Source: Komarekiella atlantica HA4396-MV6
Lineage (GTDB): Bacteria > Cyanobacteriota > Cyanobacteriia > Cyanobacteriales > Nostocaceae
Assembly: GCA_019359395.1 (NCBI GenBank)
Contig: JAHHHK010000010.1
Span: 47,894-111,893, forward strand
Length of the DNA: 64,000 bases
Reading direction: 5' to 3'
The notes below the pieces were generated by a model. It searched no databases. It was not told where the DNA came from and saw nothing but the letters and a program-made list of their open reading frames with translations. Positions 9,031-17,859 of the stretch are shown in pieces. The translations under genes and the position numbers were made by a program. Numbering within the stretch: the first letter of the stretch is position 1; the number at the start of each line of letters is the position of its first letter.

Positions 9031-9132
9031 ATTTTCTTGGATCTTTTATTAGTAATAGTGATTATTTATACTATCGTTTTGAGCTTAATATATCTCGGAT
9101 TAATATTTTATATATTTGGAATTTCAAGATAA
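9031..9132 (+). pseudogene. Remnant of a Wzx flippase C-terminus
   Basis: From 9058 the frame reads VIIYTIVLSLIYLGLIFYIF and ends at TAA 9130-9132. The end of the intact flippase gene (about 6668-6735) reads VIIYSAVMSLVYLGLMFYVF, and the DNA also matches closely, for example TATATCTCGGATTAAT in both. No start codon or longer frame precedes it. I read it as the tail of a duplicated wzx whose body was deleted, sitting between the two paralogous glycosyltransferase genes. Confidence 0.75.
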
Positions 9133-9221
9133 CTTTAAAAATAATATTGAAATCTTATGTTGTGTAGATTAATTTTTACTAGATCTAGATTATCTTATCA
9201 TTATGTTGTGGGATATGCGTT

Positions 9222-10502
9222 ATGAAAATTGCCTTTATTGTTAATCAATTTCCAACTTTATCTGAAACTTTTATTTTGAATCAGATAACAGGTTTAATTG
9301 ATCGTGGTCATGAAGTTGACATTTATGCCAACCAACCAGGCGATACTGTAAAAATACATTCAAATGTATTAAATTATAGTCTTTTAGAACGTACGTACTA
9401 TGTAGGAAAACCTAACAATCGCCTTTGGCGAGGTTTAACAGCATTTAACTTGCTGTTTATGAATTTTTGGCGCAATCCCATTGCGATACTGCGTTCGCTT
9501 GATATTTTTAAATACGGAGAAATATCTGCATCATTAACATTGTTTTATGCTGTTGCTAAATTTTTAAAGAAAAAACCAGTATATGACATTATTCATTGTC
9601 ATTTTGCTCCTAATGGTGTTAAAGGTTCAATCTTGCGAGAAATTGGTGTTATTCAAGGGAATATAGTCACAACATTTCATGGTTATGATGTAAATGAAAA
9701 ATCTCTAATGTACAATGCAGAAATTTACAAGCTAACTTTTAGTATGGGAGATTTATATACTACCAATACAAATTTCACAGGTAACAAGGCTATAAAATTA
9801 GGTTGCCCTGTGGATAAGCTTGTAAAGCTTCCTGTCGGTCTTGATCTCTCACAGTATACTTTTCAAAAAAGAGAACTTAGCCCTAATGAAACTATAAAAA
9901 TTATTACAGTTGCAAGATTAGTTGAAAAAAAAGGTATTGAATATTCGATTAAAGCAATAGCAAGCGTTTTAAAAGATTACTCTAATCTAGAATATCAAAT
10001 TGTTGGCGATGGCCCTCTTCGGGAATCACTGGAAAAACTGGCTATCGAACTTAAAGTCATAAATAAAATTAAATTTTTAGGATGGCAAACACAAGATGAA
10101 GTATGTCAGCTTTATGCTGATTCCCATATTTTTATTTTGTCAAGTGTAACTGCGTCTAATGGGGATCAAGAAGGACAGGGATTAGTTTTACAAGAGGCAC
10201 AGGCTATGGGATTACCAGTATTATCCACATTACATAACGGAATCCCTGATGGTGTGCTTGATGGTAAATCAGGCTTTCTGGTTCCTGAAAGGGATGTGGA
10301 TGCTTTAGCTGAGAAACTCCGCTATTTAGTCGAGCATCCAGAGAGTTGGGCAAGTATGGGTTTAGCAGGTCGGATATTTGTAGAAGAACATTACGATATT
10401 AATAAGCTGAATAACAGACTAGTTGAAATTTATAAAAATATATCTTATCCAGATACAAAACAAAAAAACTGCTTTAACAGCCTCAGTCTACATCCAACAT
10501 AG
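9222..10502 (+). CDS. GT4-family glycosyltransferase (copy 2 of a tandem pair)
   Basis: A 426-residue GT-B glycosyltransferase paralogous to the gene at 7655. It shares the N-terminus VNQFPTLSETFILNQITGL, HCHFAPNG, FHGYDV, the donor-site segment ARLVEKKGIEYSI and the EX7E-type block GLVLQEAQAMGLPVLST. The middle has diverged, so donor or acceptor use may differ. Near the 3' end an A-run is 7 long (10462-10468) against 6 in copy 1 (8892-8897). This shifts the last residues into another frame, NCFNSLSLHPT here against TALTTSASI there. The catalytic parts are unaffected. It presumably adds a different sugar of the same repeat unit. Confidence 0.92.
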   Translation: MKIAFIVNQFPTLSETFILNQITGLIDRGHEVDIYANQPGDTVKIHSNVLNYSLLERTYYVGKPNNRLWRGLTAFNLLFMNFWRNPIAILRSLDIFKYGEISASLTLFYAVAKFLKKKPVYDIIHCHFAPNGVKGSILREIGVIQGNIVTTFHGYDVNEKSLMYNAEIYKLTFSMGDLYTTNTNFTGNKAIKLGCPVDKLVKLPVGLDLSQYTFQKRELSPNETIKIITVARLVEKKGIEYSIKAIASVLKDYSNLEYQIVGDGPLRESLEKLAIELKVINKIKFLGWQTQDEVCQLYADSHIFILSSVTASNGDQEGQGLVLQEAQAMGLPVLSTLHNGIPDGVLDGKSGFLVPERDVDALAEKLRYLVEHPESWASMGLAGRIFVEEHYDINKLNNRLVEIYKNISYPDTKQKNCFNSLSLHPT

Positions 10503-10532
10503 AGCATATATTAATTATTTTTGGAGGTACAA

Positions 10533-11561
10533 ATGATGGAATTTTCAGACAATATACAAACACAACTCCAAATTCAACCCATTGTTAGTGTTGTTATACC
10601 AACCTTTAATCGAGCTAGCTTATTACCTAGAGCAATTTCAAGCGTACTTTCACAAACATTCTCCAATTTTGAACTAATTATTGTCGATGACGGTTCTACA
10701 GATAATACAGCCGAAGTTGTCAATAAATTTGCAGATACCAGAATTAGATATATCGCTTTGAGCAAAAATTGCGGTGGAAGCCACGCACGCAATCAAGGCA
10801 TACAATTAGCACGCGCAGAGTTTGTAGCTTTTTTGGATAGTGATGATGAATGGTTGCCTAAAAAATTAGAATTGCAGTTAGCCCGTCTCCAAGCTAGTGA
10901 TGATCCTCATGCCACGGTCGTTTATTGTTTAGGCTACGAATATTATGAATCAGTCCAACGCAAAAAACTGCCAAATTTGATTATTCACGAAGGAGATGTT
11001 TTTAATAATTTATTAAGAGGATGGTTACCTTCTACTACGTCCTTATTTCTATCTAAGCGATCTTCTTTAGTAGATGTTGGCGGTTTTGATGAAAGCTTAC
11101 CTAGTTTTCAAGATTACGATTTGTGGCTAAGTCTAGCTAAGGCTAATAACCATTTTATTGCTGTGACTGAACCATTAATTATCAGATATTTTCATGGCAA
11201 TCAAATTATAAGTAACTTGTCAGCAAATTTAACAGGTTTTCAAATTTTTGAGAATAAGTGGGGGCCAATTATAAAGCAACGTCTTGGATATAAAGCCTAT
11301 CGTGAATCCATAGGCTTAAAAATGTCAATCATACAAGTCAATAGGGTAGGAAAGGCAGTTGATGCAGGGCACAGATTTTTAGCTTTACGTTATACACTTA
11401 GTCTGTTACAATTTTTGCCAATGTCGGGAACTTATATACTATCGGGATTAATATTAACAATATTTGGGCGAACAATGTTTGGGCGCAGGGCACAAGAAAA
11501 TCTGGCTAAATTGAAAAGTACTTTAAATAAACGAATAAACAAGGATGAAATTAAATCATAA
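10533..11561 (+). CDS. GT2-family glycosyltransferase
   Basis: A 342-residue inverting GT-A glycosyltransferase. It shows VSVVIPTFNRASLLPRAI near the N-terminus, the nucleotide-binding IIVDDGSTDNTAE, GGSHARNQGI and the metal-binding FLDSDDEW, then the acceptor-side FQDYDLWL. The C-terminal 50 residues are hydrophobic and may touch the membrane. An upstream in-frame TTG at 10521 is possible, but GGAGG at 10523-10527 lies 5 bases before ATG 10533 (8 before ATG 10536), which fixes the start there. Same strand as the two GT4 genes and about 30 bases after them. It adds a sugar to the lipid-linked oligosaccharide; specificity unknown. Confidence 0.92.
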   Translation: MMEFSDNIQTQLQIQPIVSVVIPTFNRASLLPRAISSVLSQTFSNFELIIVDDGSTDNTAEVVNKFADTRIRYIALSKNCGGSHARNQGIQLARAEFVAFLDSDDEWLPKKLELQLARLQASDDPHATVVYCLGYEYYESVQRKKLPNLIIHEGDVFNNLLRGWLPSTTSLFLSKRSSLVDVGGFDESLPSFQDYDLWLSLAKANNHFIAVTEPLIIRYFHGNQIISNLSANLTGFQIFENKWGPIIKQRLGYKAYRESIGLKMSIIQVNRVGKAVDAGHRFLALRYTLSLLQFLPMSGTYILSGLILTIFGRTMFGRRAQENLAKLKSTLNKRINKDEIKS

Positions 11562-11696
11562 AGATTATTGTTTATTGCGAGATAATTAATATTTATTTAA
11601 CCTTAAGTATTACTAGTATCTCAATTCAAAAGAGTTTTGCTAGGCAAGTTTCATTACCTTAAAAATGACCGCAGATGTGTTTAGGTACAAAATATA

Positions 11697-12557
11697 ATGA
11701 AGTTTTCTCTGGTTCTTGCTACTTTAAATCGCACTGTTGAAGTTCAGCATTTTTTGCAAACTCTTAACACCCAAACTTATCGCAACTTCGAGTTGATTGT
11801 CATAGATCAAAACCCAGATGACCGCCTTTTAGAATTCATCCAAGCCTACCAAAACAGCTTTACGATTTTACACTTGCGTTCTGCAAAAGGATTATCCCTC
11901 GCTCGTAATGTAGGGTTGCAGCATATTAGTGGTGACATAGTAGCCTTCCCAGATGATGATTGCGCTTATCCACAGGATATCCTTGAGCATATTGCTCACT
12001 TCTTTACAAACCATCCTGAATGGAATGGTCTTACAGGACGTTCCATTGATCAACAAGGTAAAGACTCTGGTAGACATGGAGAAAGTCCACCAGGACGAAT
12101 CAACCGTTTTAATGTGTGGCGAAGAGGTATTTCTTACACTATATTTCTCCGCAAATCAGTTGTGATAGAAGTAGGTGTCTTTGATGAAAGTCTGGGAGTT
12201 GGAGCAGACACACCTTGGGGTTCGGGGGAGGAAACTGATTATTTGTTACGAGCTATTAATAAAGGTTTGTATTACGACCCCGCCGTAACTGTAACTCACC
12301 CGATAAAATTAACACAAACACAACTCATTCAACCTAATCTTAGCAAAGAGAAAAGCTACTCCAAAACTTATTCTTATGCAATGGGCAGAGGTCGAGTACT
12401 ACGTAAGCATAACATTCCGTTGTGGTTCGTTATTTATAACTGGGGTCGTCCATTGGTAGGGGTTGCGTTATCACTACTACAAGGTCGCTTAGACAGAGTA
12501 GAGTCTTACTGGGCAACTTTTCAAGGTAGAGTGCAAGGGTGGTTGGGCTGGGCTTAA
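11697..12557 (+). CDS. GT2-family glycosyltransferase
   Basis: A 286-residue GT-A enzyme. Motifs are FSLVLATLNRTVEV at the N-terminus, ELIVIDQNPDD, LSLARNVGL and the metal-binding FPDDDCAYP. The acceptor-region GSGEETDYLLRA corresponds to the ED-type catalytic base region of GT2 enzymes. The C-terminal part (about 225-286) contains a hydrophobic stretch, IPLWFVIYNWGRPLVGVALSLL in character, that may sit at the membrane. Part of the polysaccharide cluster. Note FPDDDC in place of the usual FLDDDD. Sugar specificity cannot be predicted. Confidence 0.9.
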   Translation: MKFSLVLATLNRTVEVQHFLQTLNTQTYRNFELIVIDQNPDDRLLEFIQAYQNSFTILHLRSAKGLSLARNVGLQHISGDIVAFPDDDCAYPQDILEHIAHFFTNHPEWNGLTGRSIDQQGKDSGRHGESPPGRINRFNVWRRGISYTIFLRKSVVIEVGVFDESLGVGADTPWGSGEETDYLLRAINKGLYYDPAVTVTHPIKLTQTQLIQPNLSKEKSYSKTYSYAMGRGRVLRKHNIPLWFVIYNWGRPLVGVALSLLQGRLDRVESYWATFQGRVQGWLGWA

Positions 12558-12661
12558 CCTTAACTTTTACCTAATACCACCTTTGATTGAATCGTATAAA
12601 AGGCTTTTGAAAATTAAGTTCTTGCTAAAATTAAAAACAATTAACGTTGCTGAGTTAGGCG

Positions 12662-13807
12662 ATGAAACTATATATATATACAAAAGGTTTTCCACCAGAC
12701 ATTACAATAATTAAGAGTGAGGGAACTAAAAAAGCTATTCATGGTCTTGCCTCTGGACTCGTTAAATGTGGTGTGGAGGTCATAATCCTTTGTGAAGGCA
12801 AGAGTAATAACTCATTTGAGATGCTTGAAGGATATAAAATTAAATGTTTTATGAATCCTAATCAGAATCAAACTTTTAAAATTGCCAGTGGTTTAAAACA
12901 ATTCATTAGTAATAATTTAGATAGCCATAGTCTTATTATTCTAAGCGGTATATTTCAGCCTAGGATTTACGCCATATCCCGTGTATTGAAAAAATATAGC
13001 GTACCATACATAGTATTCCCACACGATCCCTATAATCCTGCAATTTTTAGTAAAAATTCTTATGTCAAATGGGTTTACTGGTATTTTTTAGAACGGCGAG
13101 TGTTGAGGCAAGCGAAAGCGGTACAAATTTTAGATATTCGGCATGCCGAATTTCTCCGTGATTTGAAAGTTAATACTCCCGTCATAGCAGCACCCAATGG
13201 TTTCTTACCTAATGAAGTGTATCCAGAAGCTTCCTTGATCTGGAACACAGAAAACACTCCCAAGTTCTTTTTTATAGGTCGTATAGATACCCATAACAAA
13301 GGTCTAGATTTGCTGGTTGATGCGTTTGCTCAAATTGTTGAAACTACTGATGCCAAACTTATAATTCAGGGTGCCGACAAAGGAGATAAGAAAAATTTAG
13401 AGGATAGAGTAGCAAGGCTTTCACTATCAGATAGAACCTTATTTCTCCCTGCCGATTACTCAACACCTACACCTTTAATTATCAAAAACTACGATGTTTT
13501 TTGCGTTCCGTCTCGCTTTGAGGGCTTCAGTCTTGCTGCTCTTGAAGCAATGCTAGCTGGGCGGGTGCTGCTAGTTTCAGAAGTGGCAGGCATAGCGCCT
13601 CATGTTCAAGCAAGTGGCTGCGGTGTTGTAGTTGCACCAGAGGTATCAGAAATTAAATCAGGATTAATAAAGTTACTCGAATGTCGTTCAGATTGGAAAG
13701 AAATGGGACTGAGAGGTCGGCATTATGCATTAGAGCATCTTGATTGGAACAATATTGCATCCAACGCTTGGGATCAGTATCAACAGCTAGTGAAGTTTTC
13801 TGATTGA
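12662..13807 (+). CDS. GT4-family glycosyltransferase
   Basis: A 381-residue GT-B glycosyltransferase. The N-terminal domain begins KLYIYTKGFPPD and contains the phosphate-type loop SEGTKKAIHGLA. The C-terminal donor domain has FFIGRIDTHNKGLDLLVDAF and the EX7E motif EGFSLAALE, followed by AMLAGRVLLVSEVAGI. Cytosolic or membrane-associated, adding one residue of the repeat unit. The gene is A+T rich and has no HIP1 site, like its neighbours. Confidence 0.9.
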   Translation: MKLYIYTKGFPPDITIIKSEGTKKAIHGLASGLVKCGVEVIILCEGKSNNSFEMLEGYKIKCFMNPNQNQTFKIASGLKQFISNNLDSHSLIILSGIFQPRIYAISRVLKKYSVPYIVFPHDPYNPAIFSKNSYVKWVYWYFLERRVLRQAKAVQILDIRHAEFLRDLKVNTPVIAAPNGFLPNEVYPEASLIWNTENTPKFFFIGRIDTHNKGLDLLVDAFAQIVETTDAKLIIQGADKGDKKNLEDRVARLSLSDRTLFLPADYSTPTPLIIKNYDVFCVPSRFEGFSLAALEAMLAGRVLLVSEVAGIAPHVQASGCGVVVAPEVSEIKSGLIKLLECRSDWKEMGLRGRHYALEHLDWNNIASNAWDQYQQLVKFSD

Positions 13808-14034
13808 TTTTAGGAAATCCTAAAAATATTAATTTTTATCTTTTTCTGCTCTTTAACATCAATCAGATTCTAGTGTTCAAGATTAAAAATTTATAATTAA
13901 ATATGGAGATAATTTGCTTAATTACCACTCTCTAGTTTCTGGTAATCCTCTTAATAAGTTGTGTTTAACTCTATTTACTTAAATTAACATTACTCTAATT
14001 ACATATCTCTTTGTATTATATGGATTAAGCTAAT

Positions 14035-15201
14035 ATGAATTACGTAAATAACAATTTAAAAAATATTACAATAGCATGGGTTAGTCCTAGTATGAAACTA
14101 GGTTTTTACATACAGCCCGTACTCCGCAATCTTGATAAAATAGTTCCCAAAATAGAAATATTTACTTCAGAATGGCCTGGATTCGTGCCTGGTTGTGAAA
14201 ATGCTTTCAAAGTCAATGTAGTAGGTAAGTATAAAGAAATTTCTGTTGGTAAAACAAATGCAGGATACAAACGTATAATCCAACTACTACCTTTAGAAAT
14301 TATTCCTCATCTTCTGAAGTTTAAACCGCAAGTTATCTTTGTAACTGGTCTTTCTCTATGGACTCTTTTAGTCCTCACGTTGAAGCCATTAACAAAGTGG
14401 CGAGTCATTATCATATACAGTGGAAGCTCACCTAACATAGACATGAGTGATTCGCCAATTCGTATCTTCAGTAGACGTTTAATGGCTGAGAATGCTGATG
14501 CATTTGTCACCAACTCCCAAGGGGGAAAAGCATATCTTACGAACGTTTTAAAGGTTGATCAGGCTAAAGTTTTCGCTAGACCCTACCAAATTCCAGATAA
14601 GCAAGCGCTTCTACAATCTAGTGAGGTTAAGGATTTAGGCCTGTCTAATAATCAACATCCTGTTTTTTTGTTTATTGGTCAGACAATTCATCGTAAGGGT
14701 CTAACGTTTCTCTTAGAAGCTTGTTTACTACTAGAAAATCAAGGCTGCCGTGATTACACTTTGATTGTGATTGGCGATGGTGCACAACGCCAAGAGCTTG
14801 AAACCTGGATTAAAGAACGTGGTTTAGAAAACAGAATTAAATTTGAAGGATGGGTTAACTATGGTAGCTTAGGAGAATATTTTCAGAATACAGATATTTT
14901 CATATTTCCTACTTTAGAAGACATTTGGGGTATGGTGGTGCTAGAAGCGATGCTGTTTGGTAAACCCATAATGTGTTCTAAATATGCAGGAGTATCAGAA
15001 ATGATTTCCCCTGGGGACAATGGTTATATTTTTGATCCATATGATCCGACAGAGATAGCTAAACTTATGCGTTGTTTTATAGATCATCCAAATCTGATCA
15101 GTTCTATGGGCTATAAGTCACAAGAGTCAATAGCATATCATACTCCTGAAGCAGCAGCAGAGTTTCTAGCCGACGTTCAATCGTTTGCATTGAAGCATTA
15201 A
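14035..15201 (+). CDS. GT4-family glycosyltransferase
   Basis: A 388-residue GT-B enzyme. The N-domain has WVSPSMKLGFYIQPVLRNL and a membrane-proximal hydrophobic patch, VIFVTGLSLWTLLVLTL, at about 98-114. The donor domain shows FIGQTIHRKGLTFLLEA, VIGDGAQRQELE and the EX7E block EDIWGMVVLEAMLFGKPIM. The preceding 227-base gap is A+T rich and lacks other features. It presumably extends the lipid-linked glycan of this cluster. Confidence 0.9.
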   Translation: MNYVNNNLKNITIAWVSPSMKLGFYIQPVLRNLDKIVPKIEIFTSEWPGFVPGCENAFKVNVVGKYKEISVGKTNAGYKRIIQLLPLEIIPHLLKFKPQVIFVTGLSLWTLLVLTLKPLTKWRVIIIYSGSSPNIDMSDSPIRIFSRRLMAENADAFVTNSQGGKAYLTNVLKVDQAKVFARPYQIPDKQALLQSSEVKDLGLSNNQHPVFLFIGQTIHRKGLTFLLEACLLLENQGCRDYTLIVIGDGAQRQELETWIKERGLENRIKFEGWVNYGSLGEYFQNTDIFIFPTLEDIWGMVVLEAMLFGKPIMCSKYAGVSEMISPGDNGYIFDPYDPTEIAKLMRCFIDHPNLISSMGYKSQESIAYHTPEAAAEFLADVQSFALKH

Positions 15202-15267
15202 TTTAATCAATTTAATAAATAATGCACTTTGTTATTGGCTACTTTTAGTTTTGTGAACTTATCAACT

Positions 15268-16542
15268 ATGAAACCCATTAAAGTTTTGTTCTCTGCCTAT
15301 GCTTGTGAACCGGGACAAGGTTCAGAGCCGGGAGTAGGCTGGAATGTTGTTAGAGAAGTGAGCAAGTATTGCCAAGTCTGGGTGCTGACATCAAACTGTC
15401 ACCGCCAAGGTATTGAAAGTGAACTAGCACGCAATCCACTGTCTAACCTGCACTTTATTTACCTAGATCCCCTAGGTTGGGTCTTAGATTGGAGTCCTCA
15501 GCGAAAAGGAAAACAGCGAGGGGTCTATTTTCATTATTACCTTTGGCAAATTTTGGCGTATTTTATTGGTCGTTCATTTCACAAGCATATTGATTTTGAT
15601 CTTGTACATCACGTGACCTATGTGAGATATTCTAGCCCTAGCTTTGTCTCACTACTTCCAATTCCGTTTCTTTGGGGCCCTGTTGGTGGTGGAGAATCGG
15701 CTCCCAAAAGCTTTTGGAAAAACTTTAGTTTTCGTGGCAAGGCTTATGAAGTTTTGCGAAATTTGGCTCGCGGGATAGGTGAGTTTGATCCATTAGTGCG
15801 TCTCACTGCCCAACAAAGTACTTTAGCCAGGGCTACAACTGAAGACACAGCTAAACGATTGTATCAAATAGGTGCAAAAAATGTTCAAGTTTATTCCCAG
15901 TTAGGTTTATCTAAAGACGAAATAACCAACCTTGGAGATTATGCAATTCTTGACAATTATCCAATCAGGTTTATTAGCGTAGGTAGACTTCTGCACTGGA
16001 AGGGATTTCATTTGGGGCTAGCTGCATTCGCCCAAGCAAACTTAGCTGATGCTGAATATTGGATTATAGGAGAAGGAAGTGAGCGTAAACAGTTAGAAAT
16101 ATTGACTGAAGATTTAGATATTACTAAAAGAGTTAAGTTTTGGGGCAATCTTTCTCGTGAACAGACCTGGAGCAAATTAGGGAATTGCCATATTCTAGTT
16201 CATCCCAGTTTGCATGAATCTGGGGGATTTGTTTGTTTGGAAGCAATGGCAGCAAAGCGTCCGGTGATTTGCTTGGATTTAGGAGGCCCATCTGTTCAGG
16301 TTACAGAGAAAACTGGCTTTAAAATCGCAGCACATACACCTGAGCAAGCAGTGCAGGATATTGCTAAAGCTATGACCCATTTAAGCAGTGATCCAGAGTT
16401 AAGATTGCGTATGGGACAAGCTGGACATAATAGGGTGAAAGAAGCTTTTAGTTGGGAAACTAGAGGACGACAGTTGGCTCAACTCTACGAAGAAATCTTA
16501 ACCCAGGAGCAATTCGGCATAAAATTGGTTAAAAAACTATGA
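15268..16542 (+). CDS. GT4-family glycosyltransferase
   Basis: A 424-residue GT-B glycosyltransferase. The N-terminus KVLFSAYACEPGQGSEPGVG is characteristic of a GT4 subgroup found in cyanobacterial polysaccharide loci. LWGPVGGGE follows, then the donor domain with FISVGRLLHWKGFHLGLAAF and the EX7E motif ESGGFVCLE. An upstream TTG (15229) would add 13 residues, but the conserved sequence begins right after ATG 15268, so I chose that. Its stop codon overlaps the ATG of the Wzy-like gene (ATGA at 16539-16542), so the two are translationally coupled. Confidence 0.92.
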   Translation: MKPIKVLFSAYACEPGQGSEPGVGWNVVREVSKYCQVWVLTSNCHRQGIESELARNPLSNLHFIYLDPLGWVLDWSPQRKGKQRGVYFHYYLWQILAYFIGRSFHKHIDFDLVHHVTYVRYSSPSFVSLLPIPFLWGPVGGGESAPKSFWKNFSFRGKAYEVLRNLARGIGEFDPLVRLTAQQSTLARATTEDTAKRLYQIGAKNVQVYSQLGLSKDEITNLGDYAILDNYPIRFISVGRLLHWKGFHLGLAAFAQANLADAEYWIIGEGSERKQLEILTEDLDITKRVKFWGNLSREQTWSKLGNCHILVHPSLHESGGFVCLEAMAAKRPVICLDLGGPSVQVTEKTGFKIAAHTPEQAVQDIAKAMTHLSSDPELRLRMGQAGHNRVKEAFSWETRGRQLAQLYEEILTQEQFGIKLVKKL

Positions 16543-17786
16543 ATTTTTATCAAAATATTTTATCCATAACACTATTTATTTGTGGACTGACAGATTTTCT
16601 ACGTGTATTCCGCTTAGGCGGAATTACTGCTTTAGGTATATTAACGCTTATTTTAGCTCCAACAACTTGGGTTTTGGTATTCATTCGTTCTAAGATGCCC
16701 AAGGTAGTACTAGTAGCATCTTGGTTAGTTTTATTTGTCATATTTGCTTTAATAGATTGGCTGTGGCACTATTCCACATTGTCTCTGGTCACTACTATCC
16801 AAAATTTGTCGCTATACATAGCATTCGTTGGATTTGTGGTACTCAGTACAATACAGAGTAACCGAACTTTCGATTTACCTAAGTACATAAGTCAGAGTTT
16901 TCCAACAGCAATCAAGATATCAGTAGGATTGTATGGGCTAAGTCTGATCATAAATGGTCCTGGCGCAAGCTTGATCATGGGGCCGCGATCATTTGCCTTG
17001 TTTGCCATTATAGGAATAGCTTGGTGTCTTGCAGCCTGGCGCTATCGCTTGCCTGGAGGGTTATTGTGGGCAAGTTTTACAATTATGGCTATTGCTTTAA
17101 GTTTCTCGCGAACAGCACTGCTCATAGCGTTAATTTTATTCCCTCTATCTCAAATATCTTTAAAAAGTCTCAAGGGTTGGGTGCGTATGGGTTTGACTGT
17201 CGCCCTGATAGCTACTGTTGCATACTTGGCATTCACCTATGTTGAACCCATCCGCTCTCGTTTTACTGCTGTAGGAGATAATGCTACTGTTGGAGGAGTT
17301 CAAATTAATACATCTGGACGAAATGTAGCATGGCCAGTTGCATACGCTTCGGCTATGGAATCACCTTGGATTGGCAAGGGTCCAAGTTCCGTAGGAATCG
17401 TTTTGGGAGAACGTGTTGGTCCTGCTTTTATTCACCCACATAACGATTACTTGCGAATTTTTCATGATTACGGTTTGATAGGTTTAACATTCTGGTTTCT
17501 AGGATATTCGCAATTAATAATCAAAACCTGGCAAAACTGGCAATGGGCAGACCAATATGACAGAGCCAATGCCCACGTTCACCTAGCGGCCTTCCTTGCT
17601 TTAGTAGCTGTGTCATTAAGCATGATTAGTGACAACGTGATTGTTTATATCTTCTCAATGGCTCCTTTAGGGATATTGGTAGGCGCTTCTCTTGGAAGTG
17701 GGAGCCGTCGTAAAAAGATGATTAAATCTACTAGCAAATTGTCGTTAGTATCAGACAGTTTAGAACAAGTAGCTGTTAAACCTTAA
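16539..17786 (+). CDS. Wzy-like O-antigen polymerase / ligase family membrane protein
   Basis: A 415-residue polytopic membrane protein with about 10-12 hydrophobic segments. A large extracytoplasmic loop (about 225-310) carries GKGPSSVGIVLGERVG and the family hallmark HPHNDYLRIFHDYGLIGL, typical of the Wzy/WaaL O-antigen ligase domain. Given a Wzx flippase and Wzc-type co-polymerase in the same locus, polymerisation of flipped repeat units on the periplasmic side is the likely role; ligase activity is the alternative. Its start overlaps the previous gene by 4 bases. The C-terminal about 30 residues are polar and basic. Confidence 0.88.
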   Translation: MNFYQNILSITLFICGLTDFLRVFRLGGITALGILTLILAPTTWVLVFIRSKMPKVVLVASWLVLFVIFALIDWLWHYSTLSLVTTIQNLSLYIAFVGFVVLSTIQSNRTFDLPKYISQSFPTAIKISVGLYGLSLIINGPGASLIMGPRSFALFAIIGIAWCLAAWRYRLPGGLLWASFTIMAIALSFSRTALLIALILFPLSQISLKSLKGWVRMGLTVALIATVAYLAFTYVEPIRSRFTAVGDNATVGGVQINTSGRNVAWPVAYASAMESPWIGKGPSSVGIVLGERVGPAFIHPHNDYLRIFHDYGLIGLTFWFLGYSQLIIKTWQNWQWADQYDRANAHVHLAAFLALVAVSLSMISDNVIVYIFSMAPLGILVGASLGSGSRRKKMIKSTSKLSLVSDSLEQVAVKP

Positions 17787-17859
17787 AGAGACAGTGAGCC
17801 TGGGTAAGATTGCCTCAGTCCCATAATATATTCCTTCTTAAACTATTGGGATTAACCTT

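Noticed and set aside
10521..10532. TTG start of the GT2 gene at 10521
   Set aside because: The TTG overlaps the GGAGG ribosome-binding site that serves ATG 10533/10536.
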